Of a stretch of DNA of 64,000 nucleotides, positions 29,507 to 38,317 are shown one piece after another; positions within the stretch are counted from its first letter, which is position 1, and each line of letters starts with the position of its first letter. The position numbers and the translations under genes were made by a program. The notes under the pieces are model-generated. The model was not told the origin of the DNA. It searched no databases and saw only the letters and a program-made list of their open reading frames with translations. Origin of the DNA: Lodderomyces elongisporus (lineage: Eukaryota > Ascomycota > Pichiomycetes > Serinales > Debaryomycetaceae); assembly GCF_030384665.1 (NCBI RefSeq), contig NC_083674.1:620001-684000 (forward strand). The letters run 5' to 3'.

Positions 29507-30061
29507 TCAATTCTCGTCCTGAAAAGTGTTTGTGATCCATCGGAAATTGAAAAACCCTCTTAAGCCATTACCCAATGAGTTAGCCGCAACAATTTTCCCC
29601 GTTATCAATCCCATAGGCAATACCCCATAGGACCTCGAATCCAAAGAGTGACACAAATTATCCCCCGTGCACCAAACATGCCCTTGTGGTATCTGTATAT
29701 ACTTGTTGAATCCGTCATGTGAAATCACTTCTGCTGGAGAGTTTGTCATTTCAGAAGATGAAGAAGGGTCAACCAAAACAATATCACCAGGCATACCTGT
29801 AATCCGTTTACATATTCGATGTGTTGGATCGCTAGGTTTCACTGCAACTACGCAATCGCCCATCTCTAACCCCCTTCCCAATTTATACTGCTTAAATGCG
29901 TGAACGTAATCATGTTGGTTTTGTACAGTGGGAAGCATGGATTCGCCTCTAGTCTCTGTAAATTCGTAAACGTTTTCATGTATAATGTGCGCTAAACATC
30001 CTGCTCGTAATGTCCATGAAAGTGTGGAGCCCACGAATCGTATCGTTTCTGACAACGGCAT
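29507..30061 (-). CDS. IMP1: Mitochondrial inner-membrane protease subunit Imp1 (184 aa)
   Basis: A serine-lysine protease of the S26 family that cleaves sorting signals of intermembrane-space proteins. The catalytic Ser is in RGESMLPT (about residue 40) and the Lys in RICKRITGMPGD (about 84). The later GHVWCTGDN and SLDSRSYGVLPMGLI blocks are the conserved S26 boxes. One N-terminal hydrophobic helix anchors it. Length matches S. cerevisiae Imp1 (190 aa). It lies downstream of RPS22 on the same strand and converges with SWP1. The start is the ATG at 30061. Confidence 0.95.
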   Translation of the reverse strand: MPLSETIRFVGSTLSWTLRAGCLAHIIHENVYEFTETRGESMLPTVQNQHDYVHAFKQYKLGRGLEMGDCVVAVKPSDPTHRICKRITGMPGDIVLVDPSSSSEMTNSPAEVISHDGFNKYIQIPQGHVWCTGDNLCHSLDSRSYGVLPMGLITGKIVAANSLGNGLRGFFNFRWITNTFQDEN

Positions 30062-30663
30062 GGAATGTTTCTATATTGAAGTTGATTAAGAGGAAAAAAG
30101 GATGATACGTGGATGCAGAATATATCCTAGTTAGTAGGATGAGAGATCTTCTGCAATGGCGTAAAGAACAAAGAGAAATTGATTTTCTAGGTCCGTCTCG
30201 AGGTGTTTTACCTATATCGGTATTAACACACAAATCAAAGCAAGAAAACAAAAGAAAAATCAAACAGAAAAAGAGAATCAAAATCAAAATCAAATCCAAA
30301 AAAAAAAAAGATAATTAAAAAAAAAGAAGAAAAAACAATGGAAACCTCCCTAAAAAACGAAGGAACCGTTGGCTCAACTGAGACCTACTTTAGAATGGTA
30401 AAAAGTATAAAACAAAGAGGAAGTTTTTTTCAAACCGGATAAAATGTTAGAAAAAATGTTAGAAAAATGTTACAAACCTTCTTTTAGAATAATTTGTTGG
30501 CATTCACTCAGCTAAAGTGTATATCAGTTTTGGTAAATCCATCACTTACAGGTCCCTATTGCTCTTCTTTTTCTTATCCGAAATGAAACTTTTATATTAC
30601 AATTTATTCTCTACCTAAAAAAATAAAAATGAAAAATTTTTAATACCCCATGATATGTATAGT
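30062..30663. other. Intergenic region between IMP1 and RPS22
   Basis: About 600 bp on the minus strand holding the RPS22 3' end and the IMP1 promoter. It is A-rich near 30230-30350. A TACTAAC on the minus strand (30130-30136) and GTAAGT (30544-30549) are present; I do not regard them as a proven intron. Confidence 0.4.
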
Positions 30664-31383
30664 CTAGTAGACGAAACCCAAAATCTTACCAGAAACGTGC
30701 TTTCTTCTGGCTTCTTCGTGGTCCATGATACCAGCAGAAGTGGTCAAGATAACGTAACCAAATTGTCTAGCAGGTAACAAGTTATCGGTCCATCTTTCAA
30801 TGTCACCAATTTTGACGTTGAATCTTGGTGAGATAACACCACATTTATTCAATCTACCGTTCAATTGAACAACAATCTTTCCTGATCTGTGGTCATCAAT
30901 GTATTCGAATTCTCCAATGTAGCCTTAAATAAAAAAAAAATGTTAGTATAAAAAACAAATCAGATTCTATAGATTAGATTGTTCACGATTAAGTTGCAAA
31001 ATAAAAGAAAAAAAAAAAGAAAAAAAAGAAAGATGTCGAGGAAAAGTAAACGATCAAGTTCCTTGTTGAAATTGGCGAAATCATCGTGTAAGAAGCATTT
31101 CCTGGGCATTGATTTCCCGAATACTTAAAAGACAGAAAGGGACTGAACACCGATCAATCCATCCAGTTATCAATTCGGTTGCTTATAGGGAAAATAAAAA
31201 ACTTGCGGAAAAATAATCGTGGAAACTTAATTGAAAAATGTTAAACATACCGTGCTTTTGCATAACTGTCAAAAATCTAATGATGACTTTTGATGATGGT
31301 CTGATCAAAACTTGACGCTTACCAGTTTTTTCAGCGTTGTTAATAGCATTCAATGCATCAGCTAATACGGAAGTTCTAGTCAT
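30664..31383 (-). CDS. RPS22: 40S ribosomal protein uS8 (Rps22), two coding exons (130 aa)
   Basis: A small-subunit ribosomal protein. Coding exons are 31251-31383 and 30664-30923 (minus). The 327-bp intron has donor GTATGT (31250), branch TACTAAC and acceptor TTTAAG (30924). Joining CACG to GCTAC restores [12 protein letters not shown], giving exactly 130 codons, the length of uS8. The protein starts [20 protein letters not shown] and ends [19 protein letters not shown], near identical to yeast Rps22. A second intron lies in the 5'UTR (separate entry), so the gene has the layout of S. cerevisiae RPS22B rather than RPS22A. The coding intron contains a possible hairpin (ACCGA with TCGGT, about 31140-31174) whose relevance is unknown. 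Confidence 0.97.
30924..31250 (-). other. RPS22 coding-region intron (327 bp)
   Basis: GTATGT donor, TATACTAAC branch, TTTAAG acceptor; the frame is exact after removal. Confidence 0.96.
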
Positions 31384-31419
31384 TGTTTTCTTCTTTAGTT
31401 AAACAAAAATATAATAAAA

Positions 31420-32000
31420 CTGAGCCGTTAAGTTAGTACAGAGGTTTACGATATATTGAAAAAAAAATAGTGATCTCTTTATTTTTTCTTTTTTAAAAAA
31501 AGGAAAAAAAAACAAATCAAACTTAGCCACATGAGTGTCCAATAAATCTTCTTTCCCCTTGTCCCTTTGCTTTGTTTTTCTAAGGAAGATTGGAGTCATG
31601 AGCACAATGGATCTGCGAAAGTATTAAATCGACTCCTAAATTCACCATAGCTGTTGAAGCTTGGCAAGAATTTAAGCTCCTGGTCTTCACACAAAAGACC
31701 AGAAGGCAAGCGTAACTGAATCAAAGTGTTCAATGATTGATTTTATTTGTTTTTCTTCTTCTATATCCGGAAAAAAAAGTGAAAAATAGAAGCAAAGCTA
31801 GGCAAAGCAAAGCAGAACAAAACAAGACAAAACAAGACAAATCAATAATCGACATTTTGATAAAGCACTGATGTCAATCTAATTTTTCGCAAACCCCCTC
31901 CTTTTCAATAATCGTATCTTTTAATTCGGTGAGTACTCTCTATGAAGCTATATTGATATGGCAAAAGAAAGAAAAAAGAAAATAACGAATTCAAACATAC
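31420..32000 (-). other. RPS22 5'UTR intron (581 bp)
   Basis: On the minus strand, upstream of the RPS22 ATG: donor GTATGTTTGA (plus 31995-32000), branch TACTAAC (plus 31432-31438) and acceptor GGCTCAG ending at 31420, leaving a 36-nt leader before the ATG at 31383. S. cerevisiae RPS22B has a 5'UTR intron of similar size that hosts snR44. The 12-nt branch-to-acceptor distance is short but workable. Confidence 0.75.
31570..31715 (-). ncRNA. Candidate intronic H/ACA snoRNA (snR44-like) in the RPS22 5'UTR intron
   Basis: Within the 5'UTR intron the minus strand folds into two hairpins. The 5' one has a lower stem GCTTG/CAAGC (31707-31711 with 31659-31663), a bulged pocket, and an 11-bp upper stem (31695-31705 with 31677-31687, one G-U). 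The 3' one has GGAGTC/GACTCC (31631-31636 with 31592-31597). An ACA follows at 31573-31575. This is the hairpin-hinge-hairpin-ACA layout, but the hinge box is not clear. The position matches S. cerevisiae snR44. Targets were not checked. Confidence 0.45.
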
Positions 32001-32435
32001 GTTAGATGTGGTTGGTTAAAATAGTGTTGACGAGTAATATGAAAAAAAGTGGTTGGAAAAGATTTTTTGAAAAAGTATAATGAAAATTTTTTTCTTCTTC
32101 TTCGTTCTCTCAAAATCTTTCTGTTTTTTTTTTATTTTTATTTTTATTTTTTTTCCAATTTCTTCGCAGGATGGTTTTTTGATGCCACTTTTTTTTTTGG
32201 TACCGTGAGTTGAGGTAAAGAATAAAAGGACGTAAAAGAATAAAAAGGATGCGAGGCACACTACTCATGAGAATTGCCGCTTAAGAAGGTTCTACCCAAG
32301 AAGCAAGGGAAACATATACACGCACACACACACACATACTTACAAACACACTTTGATCTTTATATATATTGGCGAATTGGCAAAAACAACGTAAGAGATC
32401 ACAACACTTGTACTATAACCATATAAGATGGAACG
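32001..32435. promoter_or_regulatory. Divergent promoter of RPS22 and TTI1
   Basis: About 435 bp shared by the RPS22 noncoding first exon and TTI1. It has T-rich stretches at 32090-32200 and an AC run near 32318-32336. A uORF precedes TTI1. Confidence 0.45.
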
Positions 32436-32439
32436 ATGA
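32428..32439 (+). other. Three-codon uORF overlapping the TTI1 start codon
   Basis: ATG 32428, GAA, CGA, TGA 32437-32439. The TGA shares two bases with the TTI1 ATG at 32436-32438 (ATGA overlap). Ribosomes using the first ATG would stop exactly at the main start. Confidence 0.6.
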
Positions 32440-35400
32440 GTAGTTTTAGCACTAATGAACTACACAATGATTATGCGAGCAAAATTTCGCAGCGGCTTTT
32501 TGAATTGGTAAAACCTTTTTGCACCGAGTTGTCTCAACAGACATCATTAAATCAAACATCTTTCAATGAAAGTCGAGTATTATCATTATTAGTGTCCATT
32601 GAAACGGCATGGAGGCAGTTTAACGAGGAGATGGAAAAAGGAAATGTGGTTAATAATGTTGAATCCTTGGCAATTGCGCCAAAGTTGGCTGACTATATTT
32701 TCTTCCCCATATCCAGTCTACTCAAACAACCACTGCTCAGTGACTCCTTAGTTCAACACATTCTCGCAATCATAGACTTATTGATCCAATATTGTTGGAA
32801 GTTTGATGCCAACTATGCATTGATGGACCAGCTTCTTCCGTTGGTGCTTTTTCTCTCCGGAGCAATTGCCAACAAGCAAACCTCAAATATTGGAGGAAAG
32901 TCATTGCAATTCAAATTGGTGGCCATAAATACATTATCAGGACTTGCAAACATTTTGGGACAATCGTATTTTGAAGCTTCAGGCAAAAGGCTTCATTTTC
33001 TAAGTGATTCTTTGTCGCTATCGCTTGACGTGATCACATCCACAAAAGCAGCAGACTTGGAATCGATTGAAGTATTAAACCTGGCGCTTGATCTAATTTC
33101 TTTGCTTCTCAAACGATTATCACCAGAACAAATATCTATGATTCTACCTGGCTTGACTTCCTCGATTGCAAAATTTGTCTCTTTGAACTCTAGTAACAGT
33201 TTCAAGGTAATGGTAAAAATTCTACATATTCTAGGCATGGTCATTACCCAATCCTTTAACGATACACAATTAAATGCACAGCTCGAAGTCGAGTCCGAGG
33301 ATGGCGAGAACGAGGAAAGTTTGTTAAATATGGAAGTGAATTGGGATGACGATATCAGTACAATTGATGCGTCATCATTGTTGGCAAATGAAGAAAGAGG
33401 AATACATATTACTGAGAAAGATCAGCGAACCATGTCATGGCTTAAAGCAACTTCAAAGCAATTAAGAATGTCGTTGATTGTTGTGTTCAAAACAATGCTT
33501 CTTAACCCCACTAGTAGATCGAGGCTCAACTCGAAACCCGAATTGTCTAAACTGGTTATCACGTTTATTGCAAATATATTGCAATCAAGCTTTGTAAGTT
33601 TGTTTCTTGAAGTGACACCTTTAATGCTTGATTTATGCGTCGTCTTGCTTCATGCATCTCTCTATGAATCCGAAGAATGCAATGAAAAGATATGGCAGGT
33701 AGTTGAAAATATCCGACTAAGTTTTGACAATGGCAACCACAACAATAATAACAATAACAGTAACAATAACAACAGTGATCATAATCACAATACCAATGCA
33801 AAAACAAGGGCATTACGGGAGTTGGTGAAATCAAAGTTAGACGACTTACTCGATAATAAGCTATCCCAACTTGTTTTCTCAACAGACGAGGACAAGATTG
33901 CCATGACTGTGATGGCAATTAAATTTTATTTTCCACTATTTCTTGAACTATCGCGACGTGACCGACAGCTCCTAGACGAAGTTGTGTCACTAAAAAAACA
34001 ATGCCTTCGAGTATTACTTCAAAATACAGTAGAACAAGTAAAATATGAGACAACAAAGCGACCCAAATCGAACTTTCAGCTGAATATATCTGCCGGACAT
34101 ATCCAGAACAAGGAACTGAATCTACTTGACTCCATTGAGCTTCCAGGATATATTAACGCCAGAAATGTGAAGGTACAAGATCAAAAAGTTTCCAAGCCTA
34201 AAGATTTGGTTTCATCACACGACTTACAACTCTTGGCTCGTCAATGGGAGACCCGTGCTTCCACGGATCTGGACGTGAGCAGCGATGAAAGCTATATTGA
34301 TATTAAATCACCGTACCTTGAAACGTGCTTGAAGCTGTTGATAAAGTTCTTATCGGAACTCAAAGACGGCAGTGAAGTATTAGATATCTTGGAGCAGGTA
34401 TTTGAAGACTCAGACTTGTCATTCACTTCCTCATTTTCACTTGATCCACAAAGTTCATTATCCCAGGGTATTGCATTATGGTTTGCTGGGCTCTATGCAA
34501 CGAATTCATTTTCTAAAAATTCATATTTTGACACATCAGAGTTTTTGAACTTTGGCGATGCAATGGATACTGATACAGAGGATGATGCTAATACGACAGA
34601 GGAAGAAAATGAGAGTGCATACTTGATGTTAATGAAAGCAAAGGAGGTATTAGATGAGCACGCTTTGCATCAAAGCAACCCCTTCTCTTCTTCTTCTTCT
34701 TCTTCTTTATCGATGTCCATGGCTTCGAGTTTTGAACTTGCACACGTATCAGCGCTTGAAGCTATACGTTTGGTTGCTGGTTGCTTACTGCAAGACCAAT
34801 ATAGAACAGATGTTCTAATGCAATACTTGCTTCCTATATTGCAATGCTTGACTTTGGTTGATTATCCTCGCATTCAAGGTCAAGCCCACAAGACTTTGCA
34901 AACGATTTTGAACATTTATTACTCTGGATCAATGGTTGAGATGATTATAGACAATCTGGATTATCTTATTGACTCTATCAGTATGCAAATGTCAGTGGCT
35001 AGCAACCTTACTCCTGCATTACCTGGAATTTTGATGATTATTATAAAAATTGCTGGTGTTCAATTATTACAGTCTAATCAATTGACAGATGTTTTATCTG
35101 ATATGTTTGTCTTATTGGACTCATACCACACATACAACAAACTAGCTGAAACATTCTTTTTTGTATTTGAAACGCTTGTTGATCAAATAAAACAATGCTA
35201 TATTCCTGAGACTCTTCATATTGAAGATCAATATTTCAACAACAGCAAAACCCAATTTAATCCTTGGGGTATGACAACTAAAGAAGAAATGATTGCATTC
35301 ATTGAAAAAACGGAGATTGATCCGTACGGCATATATGAAAGTGAGAAGGAATACTTTACAAGACCTGGCGACAAACCGTTTTCGGAAATGAGAAATGATT

Positions 35401-36194
35401 CTGACGATGAGGAGGAGGAGGAGGAGGAGGGGGATGATGGAAATACCAACGAGACTGAAGGCAATACTCACGACCATGATAGTCAAGAGGCGAAAGAGAA
35501 GGATGTATGGATTTCACCCATACCGAAGGAGAGTTACGAAGTGCTTAAACGAATTTTCAAATATGGGTTCACATTATTGACTCAGCCACTGTTTTCATTA
35601 AAGTTTCAGATTGTAAAAACATTGAGGCTAATATACCCATTATTATGCACTGACTACAAGTTGGTGTTGCCAATAGTTACAGCACATTGGCCTGTTTTAA
35701 CAAGCTTGGTTACTGGTGCTACTTCTCTCTCAATCTTTTCTCTTCTGTTGGATGAGAATGACAAGAAATTTCCCAAGGAGAAAGTTTATGTAACAGTTGA
35801 GAGTTTGAAGTTTGCTACAGAAATAATCAACTATGATCTGTCCTACAAGGAATACTTTTTCAGTAGGAAATATGAAGAAACGTTGGAATTTATATTAAAG
35901 CACTCTCATTTAGCTAATTTAAAAGCTATATCTTCTAACAATAATAACCATGGATCGGTGGATAATAAAACACTTGTTGTGAGTGAGAAGGCCATATATA
36001 TGTTTCGCATGTATCCACAATTGAAAGAGGCGCTCATTGAGTTTTTACTAACTGGTGTGCAATGTTATGGCAAGACCATATCTGATTTGACGAGACTCGA
36101 GGTTATTCAACTCTCTTTCAAATTAGGTATTCCTCAAACTTTTAAACTTAGTAGGGACACTTCATGTGTTCTTGAAGTTGTTGGAAACTTTTAG
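32436..36194 (+). CDS. TTI1: TTT-complex subunit Tti1 (1252 aa)
   Basis: A HEAT-repeat protein of the Tel2-Tti1-Tti2 complex that matures PIKK kinases (Tor, Tel1, Mec1). Family hallmarks are TMSWLKATSKQLRMSL near 330, and in the middle-to-late part EAIRLVAGCLLQDQYRTDV, RIQGQAHKTLQTIL and NLDYLIDSISMQM followed by LPGILMIIIKIAGV. The end is helical. It is longer than S. cerevisiae Tti1 (1,038 aa), partly through low-complexity inserts: an Asn/His tract (about 430-455), a Ser run (about 750-757) and an acidic run of Glu (about 989-997). No intron is seen. The start is the ATG at 32436, but see the overlapping uORF. It converges with DPB3 110 bp away. Confidence 0.9.
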   Translation: MSSFSTNELHNDYASKISQRLFELVKPFCTELSQQTSLNQTSFNESRVLSLLVSIETAWRQFNEEMEKGNVVNNVESLAIAPKLADYIFFPISSLLKQPLLSDSLVQHILAIIDLLIQYCWKFDANYALMDQLLPLVLFLSGAIANKQTSNIGGKSLQFKLVAINTLSGLANILGQSYFEASGKRLHFLSDSLSLSLDVITSTKAADLESIEVLNLALDLISLLLKRLSPEQISMILPGLTSSIAKFVSLNSSNSFKVMVKILHILGMVITQSFNDTQLNAQLEVESEDGENEESLLNMEVNWDDDISTIDASSLLANEERGIHITEKDQRTMSWLKATSKQLRMSLIVVFKTMLLNPTSRSRLNSKPELSKLVITFIANILQSSFVSLFLEVTPLMLDLCVVLLHASLYESEECNEKIWQVVENIRLSFDNGNHNNNNNNSNNNNSDHNHNTNAKTRALRELVKSKLDDLLDNKLSQLVFSTDEDKIAMTVMAIKFYFPLFLELSRRDRQLLDEVVSLKKQCLRVLLQNTVEQVKYETTKRPKSNFQLNISAGHIQNKELNLLDSIELPGYINARNVKVQDQKVSKPKDLVSSHDLQLLARQWETRASTDLDVSSDESYIDIKSPYLETCLKLLIKFLSELKDGSEVLDILEQVFEDSDLSFTSSFSLDPQSSLSQGIALWFAGLYATNSFSKNSYFDTSEFLNFGDAMDTDTEDDANTTEEENESAYLMLMKAKEVLDEHALHQSNPFSSSSSSSLSMSMASSFELAHVSALEAIRLVAGCLLQDQYRTDVLMQYLLPILQCLTLVDYPRIQGQAHKTLQTILNIYYSGSMVEMIIDNLDYLIDSISMQMSVASNLTPALPGILMIIIKIAGVQLLQSNQLTDVLSDMFVLLDSYHTYNKLAETFFFVFETLVDQIKQCYIPETLHIEDQYFNNSKTQFNPWGMTTKEEMIAFIEKTEIDPYGIYESEKEYFTRPGDKPFSEMRNDSDDEEEEEEEGDDGNTNETEGNTHDHDSQEAKEKDVWISPIPKESYEVLKRIFKYGFTLLTQPLFSLKFQIVKTLRLIYPLLCTDYKLVLPIVTAHWPVLTSLVTGATSLSIFSLLLDENDKKFPKEKVYVTVESLKFATEIINYDLSYKEYFFSRKYEETLEFILKHSHLANLKAISSNNNNHGSVDNKTLVVSEKAIYMFRMYPQLKEALIEFLLTGVQCYGKTISDLTRLEVIQLSFKLGIPQTFKLSRDTSCVLEVVGNF

Positions 36195-36304
36195 ACCAAA
36201 TTTTATTAACTCATTCAATACTTCAAGTAGCGTGATTTTCTCTTTTTTTTATTTCGTTTTCCAATACAATTATTTTTTCTTCGCTATTTTATTTTCCACT
36301 CATA

Positions 36305-37168
36305 TCATTCTTTCATAACTACATCCTGATTCTCTTCTGCTTCTTCTTCTTCTTGTAAAACTAGGTCATTCAAAAGTGGCGGTTTTCTCAGTTTTTCGAC
36401 CTTTGCAGGTTGGAAATTTAGAATTTGCTGGCCCTTGGGTAATATGGGTTCTGGTCGCAGGTTAGCCTTGGTTCTCTGGTATGCATTTCCATCACCTTGA
36501 TTGTTTGGATCGTCATGGTTGCTATTTTTTTTGTTGATATTATTATTATTATTATTATTATTGTTGTTGTTGTTGTTGTTGTTCTCATTGGTGGTGGCGC
36601 TGATAATGTTGTTATCTGCGCTAGCCGAAACCACTTCTGCCTCTAAGATGTTTATTTGTTTCTTCTTCACCAACTCACCAACTGGACTTGTCCTCGGCAC
36701 CGTATCGCCCAAGAAATTTAAGGAATCGTGACTGCTCACAGCATTTGCAAAGTCTTTATACTGGATCTTTTTTCGCTTATCCATTTTGGCCAAGAGACTT
36801 GCTTGTTCGACAAAGTATTGCACAAATAACTCTGTGGCCAATCCGGTTGCGTAAACTGCACCTTTTGTCGACCCAATGTAATCAGGATCCATTTTGAATA
36901 TTCTTTTGATCTTGGATATTGGTAGTGACATTTGCTGCTCATCAGAGGAATCTGATTCCTCTTGTTCGTTGTTGGTACCGTTAACGGGCCCGACCTTATC
37001 CTTCAGAACTTTGCTATTCTTTTCTTCATCCTTTGTGTCGTCGTCCTTCATTTCTTCGTCTTCCACCTCAACACTAACGGGTTGTGTCGACTCGGTTTCG
37101 ACTTTGACGGTTTCTTGAGATGGCGTGATGGACTCGTCTTCAATCTCAATTGAAATTTGTTCAACCAT
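36305..37168 (-). CDS. DPB3: DNA polymerase epsilon histone-fold subunit Dpb3-like (287 aa)
   Basis: An H2A-like histone-fold protein. The fold lies at about 82-175: LPISKIKRIFKMDPDYIGS, then AVYATGLATELFVQYFVEQA, then KKKQINILE after the last helix. This fits Dpb3 and its Chrac15-type relatives, which pair with Dpb4 in DNA polymerase epsilon. It is flanked by an acidic Glu/Val-rich N-terminus and an Asn run (about 194-212) with a Glu-rich C-terminus. S. cerevisiae Dpb3 is 201 aa. MRPL27 is the next gene, near DPB3 also in S. cerevisiae (YBR278W, YBR282W), supporting the name over Bur6 or Hap5. An MCB element lies 180 bp upstream. The start is the ATG at 37168. Confidence 0.85.
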   Translation of the reverse strand: MVEQISIEIEDESITPSQETVKVETESTQPVSVEVEDEEMKDDDTKDEEKNSKVLKDKVGPVNGTNNEQEESDSSDEQQMSLPISKIKRIFKMDPDYIGSTKGAVYATGLATELFVQYFVEQASLLAKMDKRKKIQYKDFANAVSSHDSLNFLGDTVPRTSPVGELVKKKQINILEAEVVSASADNNIISATTNENNNNNNNNNNNNNNNINKKNSNHDDPNNQGDGNAYQRTKANLRPEPILPKGQQILNFQPAKVEKLRKPPLLNDLVLQEEEEAEENQDVVMKE

Positions 37169-37346
37169 GCTTGAACTATTGTAAATTGTATCTAGTAGGA
37201 AATTACCGTTGCTGATACGGACTTTTTGTTTTTTAATTAGAGGATCGAATTTGTGTATAGCAAATCGAAAAGTGAATTATTAAAGTGAAAGTGAAAGTGA
37301 AAATGAAAAGAAAAGTATGAGAAACAAAAGTGAATGAAGTAAAAGA

Positions 37347-37352
37347 ACGCGT
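37347..37352. promoter_or_regulatory. MCB element (ACGCGT) upstream of DPB3
   Basis: Exact MluI cell-cycle box 179 bp before the DPB3 ATG. MBF drives G1/S transcription of DNA-replication genes in yeasts, and DPB3 is such a gene. Confidence 0.55.
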
Positions 37353-37368
37353 CGTTTCGTCTATCAGT

Positions 37369-37374
37369 CACGTG
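37369..37374. promoter_or_regulatory. CACGTG E-box upstream of DPB3
   Basis: CACGTG within the palindrome TCACGTGA, 17 bp from the MCB element. It fits Cbf1 or another bHLH factor. Confidence 0.4.
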
Positions 37375-37801
37375 AATAACCAGTGATTTTCTTTCATTCA
37401 ATAGACTTAGGAGTTGAACAAGTAAACAACTTCATCTTGAGTAATACACAGAATACACATTCCTATTAGATTAGATTTTGATATATGCATATATATATAG
37501 ATATGTCTATATGTATATATGTATAGGTTTACGATTCTTTTTCTTTTTCTTTTTCTTTTCTTCTTATTTTTTTTTTTTTTTGAAATTTACATCAGAAGAT
37601 AGCTACAATACCACACGAAAAGGTGATATTAAATTGATATACTTTCGTCTATTATTACTTTCCATGACTCCATTAACCTATTTACAATCTTGGGACAAAC
37701 AAAAGAATGAAAGAAAAAATAAGGGCACCTTGTGTATTTCGACCAAATTTAAAAAAAAAAAAAATGAGACCATTTGTGTACTATACTCCAGGTCTGTACA
37801 C

Positions 37802-38317
37802 TTATACCGCCACTGACTCTTTTTCGGATTTGTTATCTTCGTTATGTGTTTCATTTTTCAATAGTTTAGGATTAACAATTTTCTCAGCGTATCCCATTTC
37901 CTCAAAATCCAATTCCGTAGCTCCTGGTCCTTCCTCTACAAACTTGATGGCGGAATGTAAGGCTAACTCGGGACTTTTGAAGCTATCAGCGTAACCCTCG
38001 ACTTGCTGGATAAATTTTGGTGAGTTCGGCGATACTAATGGCTTCAATTTGCTTGCATTAAGTCCTACAGGCACAACGTATGTCCTCACCTTGTCCCAAT
38101 TAATATGATACCTTCCACGACTATCGATGTTACCGATACCCGAGGAACCAGTACCTTTATAATAGTGTTTATTACCTTGCTTTGTAGTCAAGGGGTGTCT
38201 TTTTGACCCCGATTTAAGTTGACCGTACCATAGCGTTCCATCTCTATACGTTTTCCAGGGCCTCCTTAAGGAAGCCTGTGCTGTGGCTTGAAAGTTAAGG
38301 ACTTGTGATGCTCTCAT
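37802..38317 (-). CDS. MRPL27: Mitochondrial large-subunit ribosomal protein Mrpl27 (mL41, 171 aa)
   Basis: A mitoribosomal protein. The conserved core RRPWKTYRDGTLWYG, then LTTKQGNKHYYKGTGSSGIG, then INWDKVRTYVVP matches Mrpl27/mL41. The N-terminus MRASQVLNFQATAQASLRR is a basic, acid-free matrix-targeting sequence. The C-terminus is longer and acidic compared with S. cerevisiae (146 aa). The start is the ATG at 38317. Confidence 0.93.
   Translation of the reverse strand: MRASQVLNFQATAQASLRRPWKTYRDGTLWYGQLKSGSKRHPLTTKQGNKHYYKGTGSSGIGNIDSRGRYHINWDKVRTYVVPVGLNASKLKPLVSPNSPKFIQQVEGYADSFKSPELALHSAIKFVEEGPGATELDFEEMGYAEKIVNPKLLKNETHNEDNKSEKESVAV

Larger units (their letters stand above)
37169..37801. 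other. Intergenic region upstream of DPB3 and downstream of MRPL27
   Basis: About 630 bp. It holds the DPB3 promoter with ACGCGT and TCACGTGA elements, then AT and T-rich repeats at 37485-37580. Confidence 0.5.

Noticed and set aside
30075..30549. 5'UTR intron for IMP1 (GTAAGT 30549, TACTAAC 30136, ATATAG 30075)
   Set aside because: The motifs exist, but the exon would begin only about 100 bp from the RPS22 stop and the branch-acceptor distance is long; evidence is too weak without transcript data.
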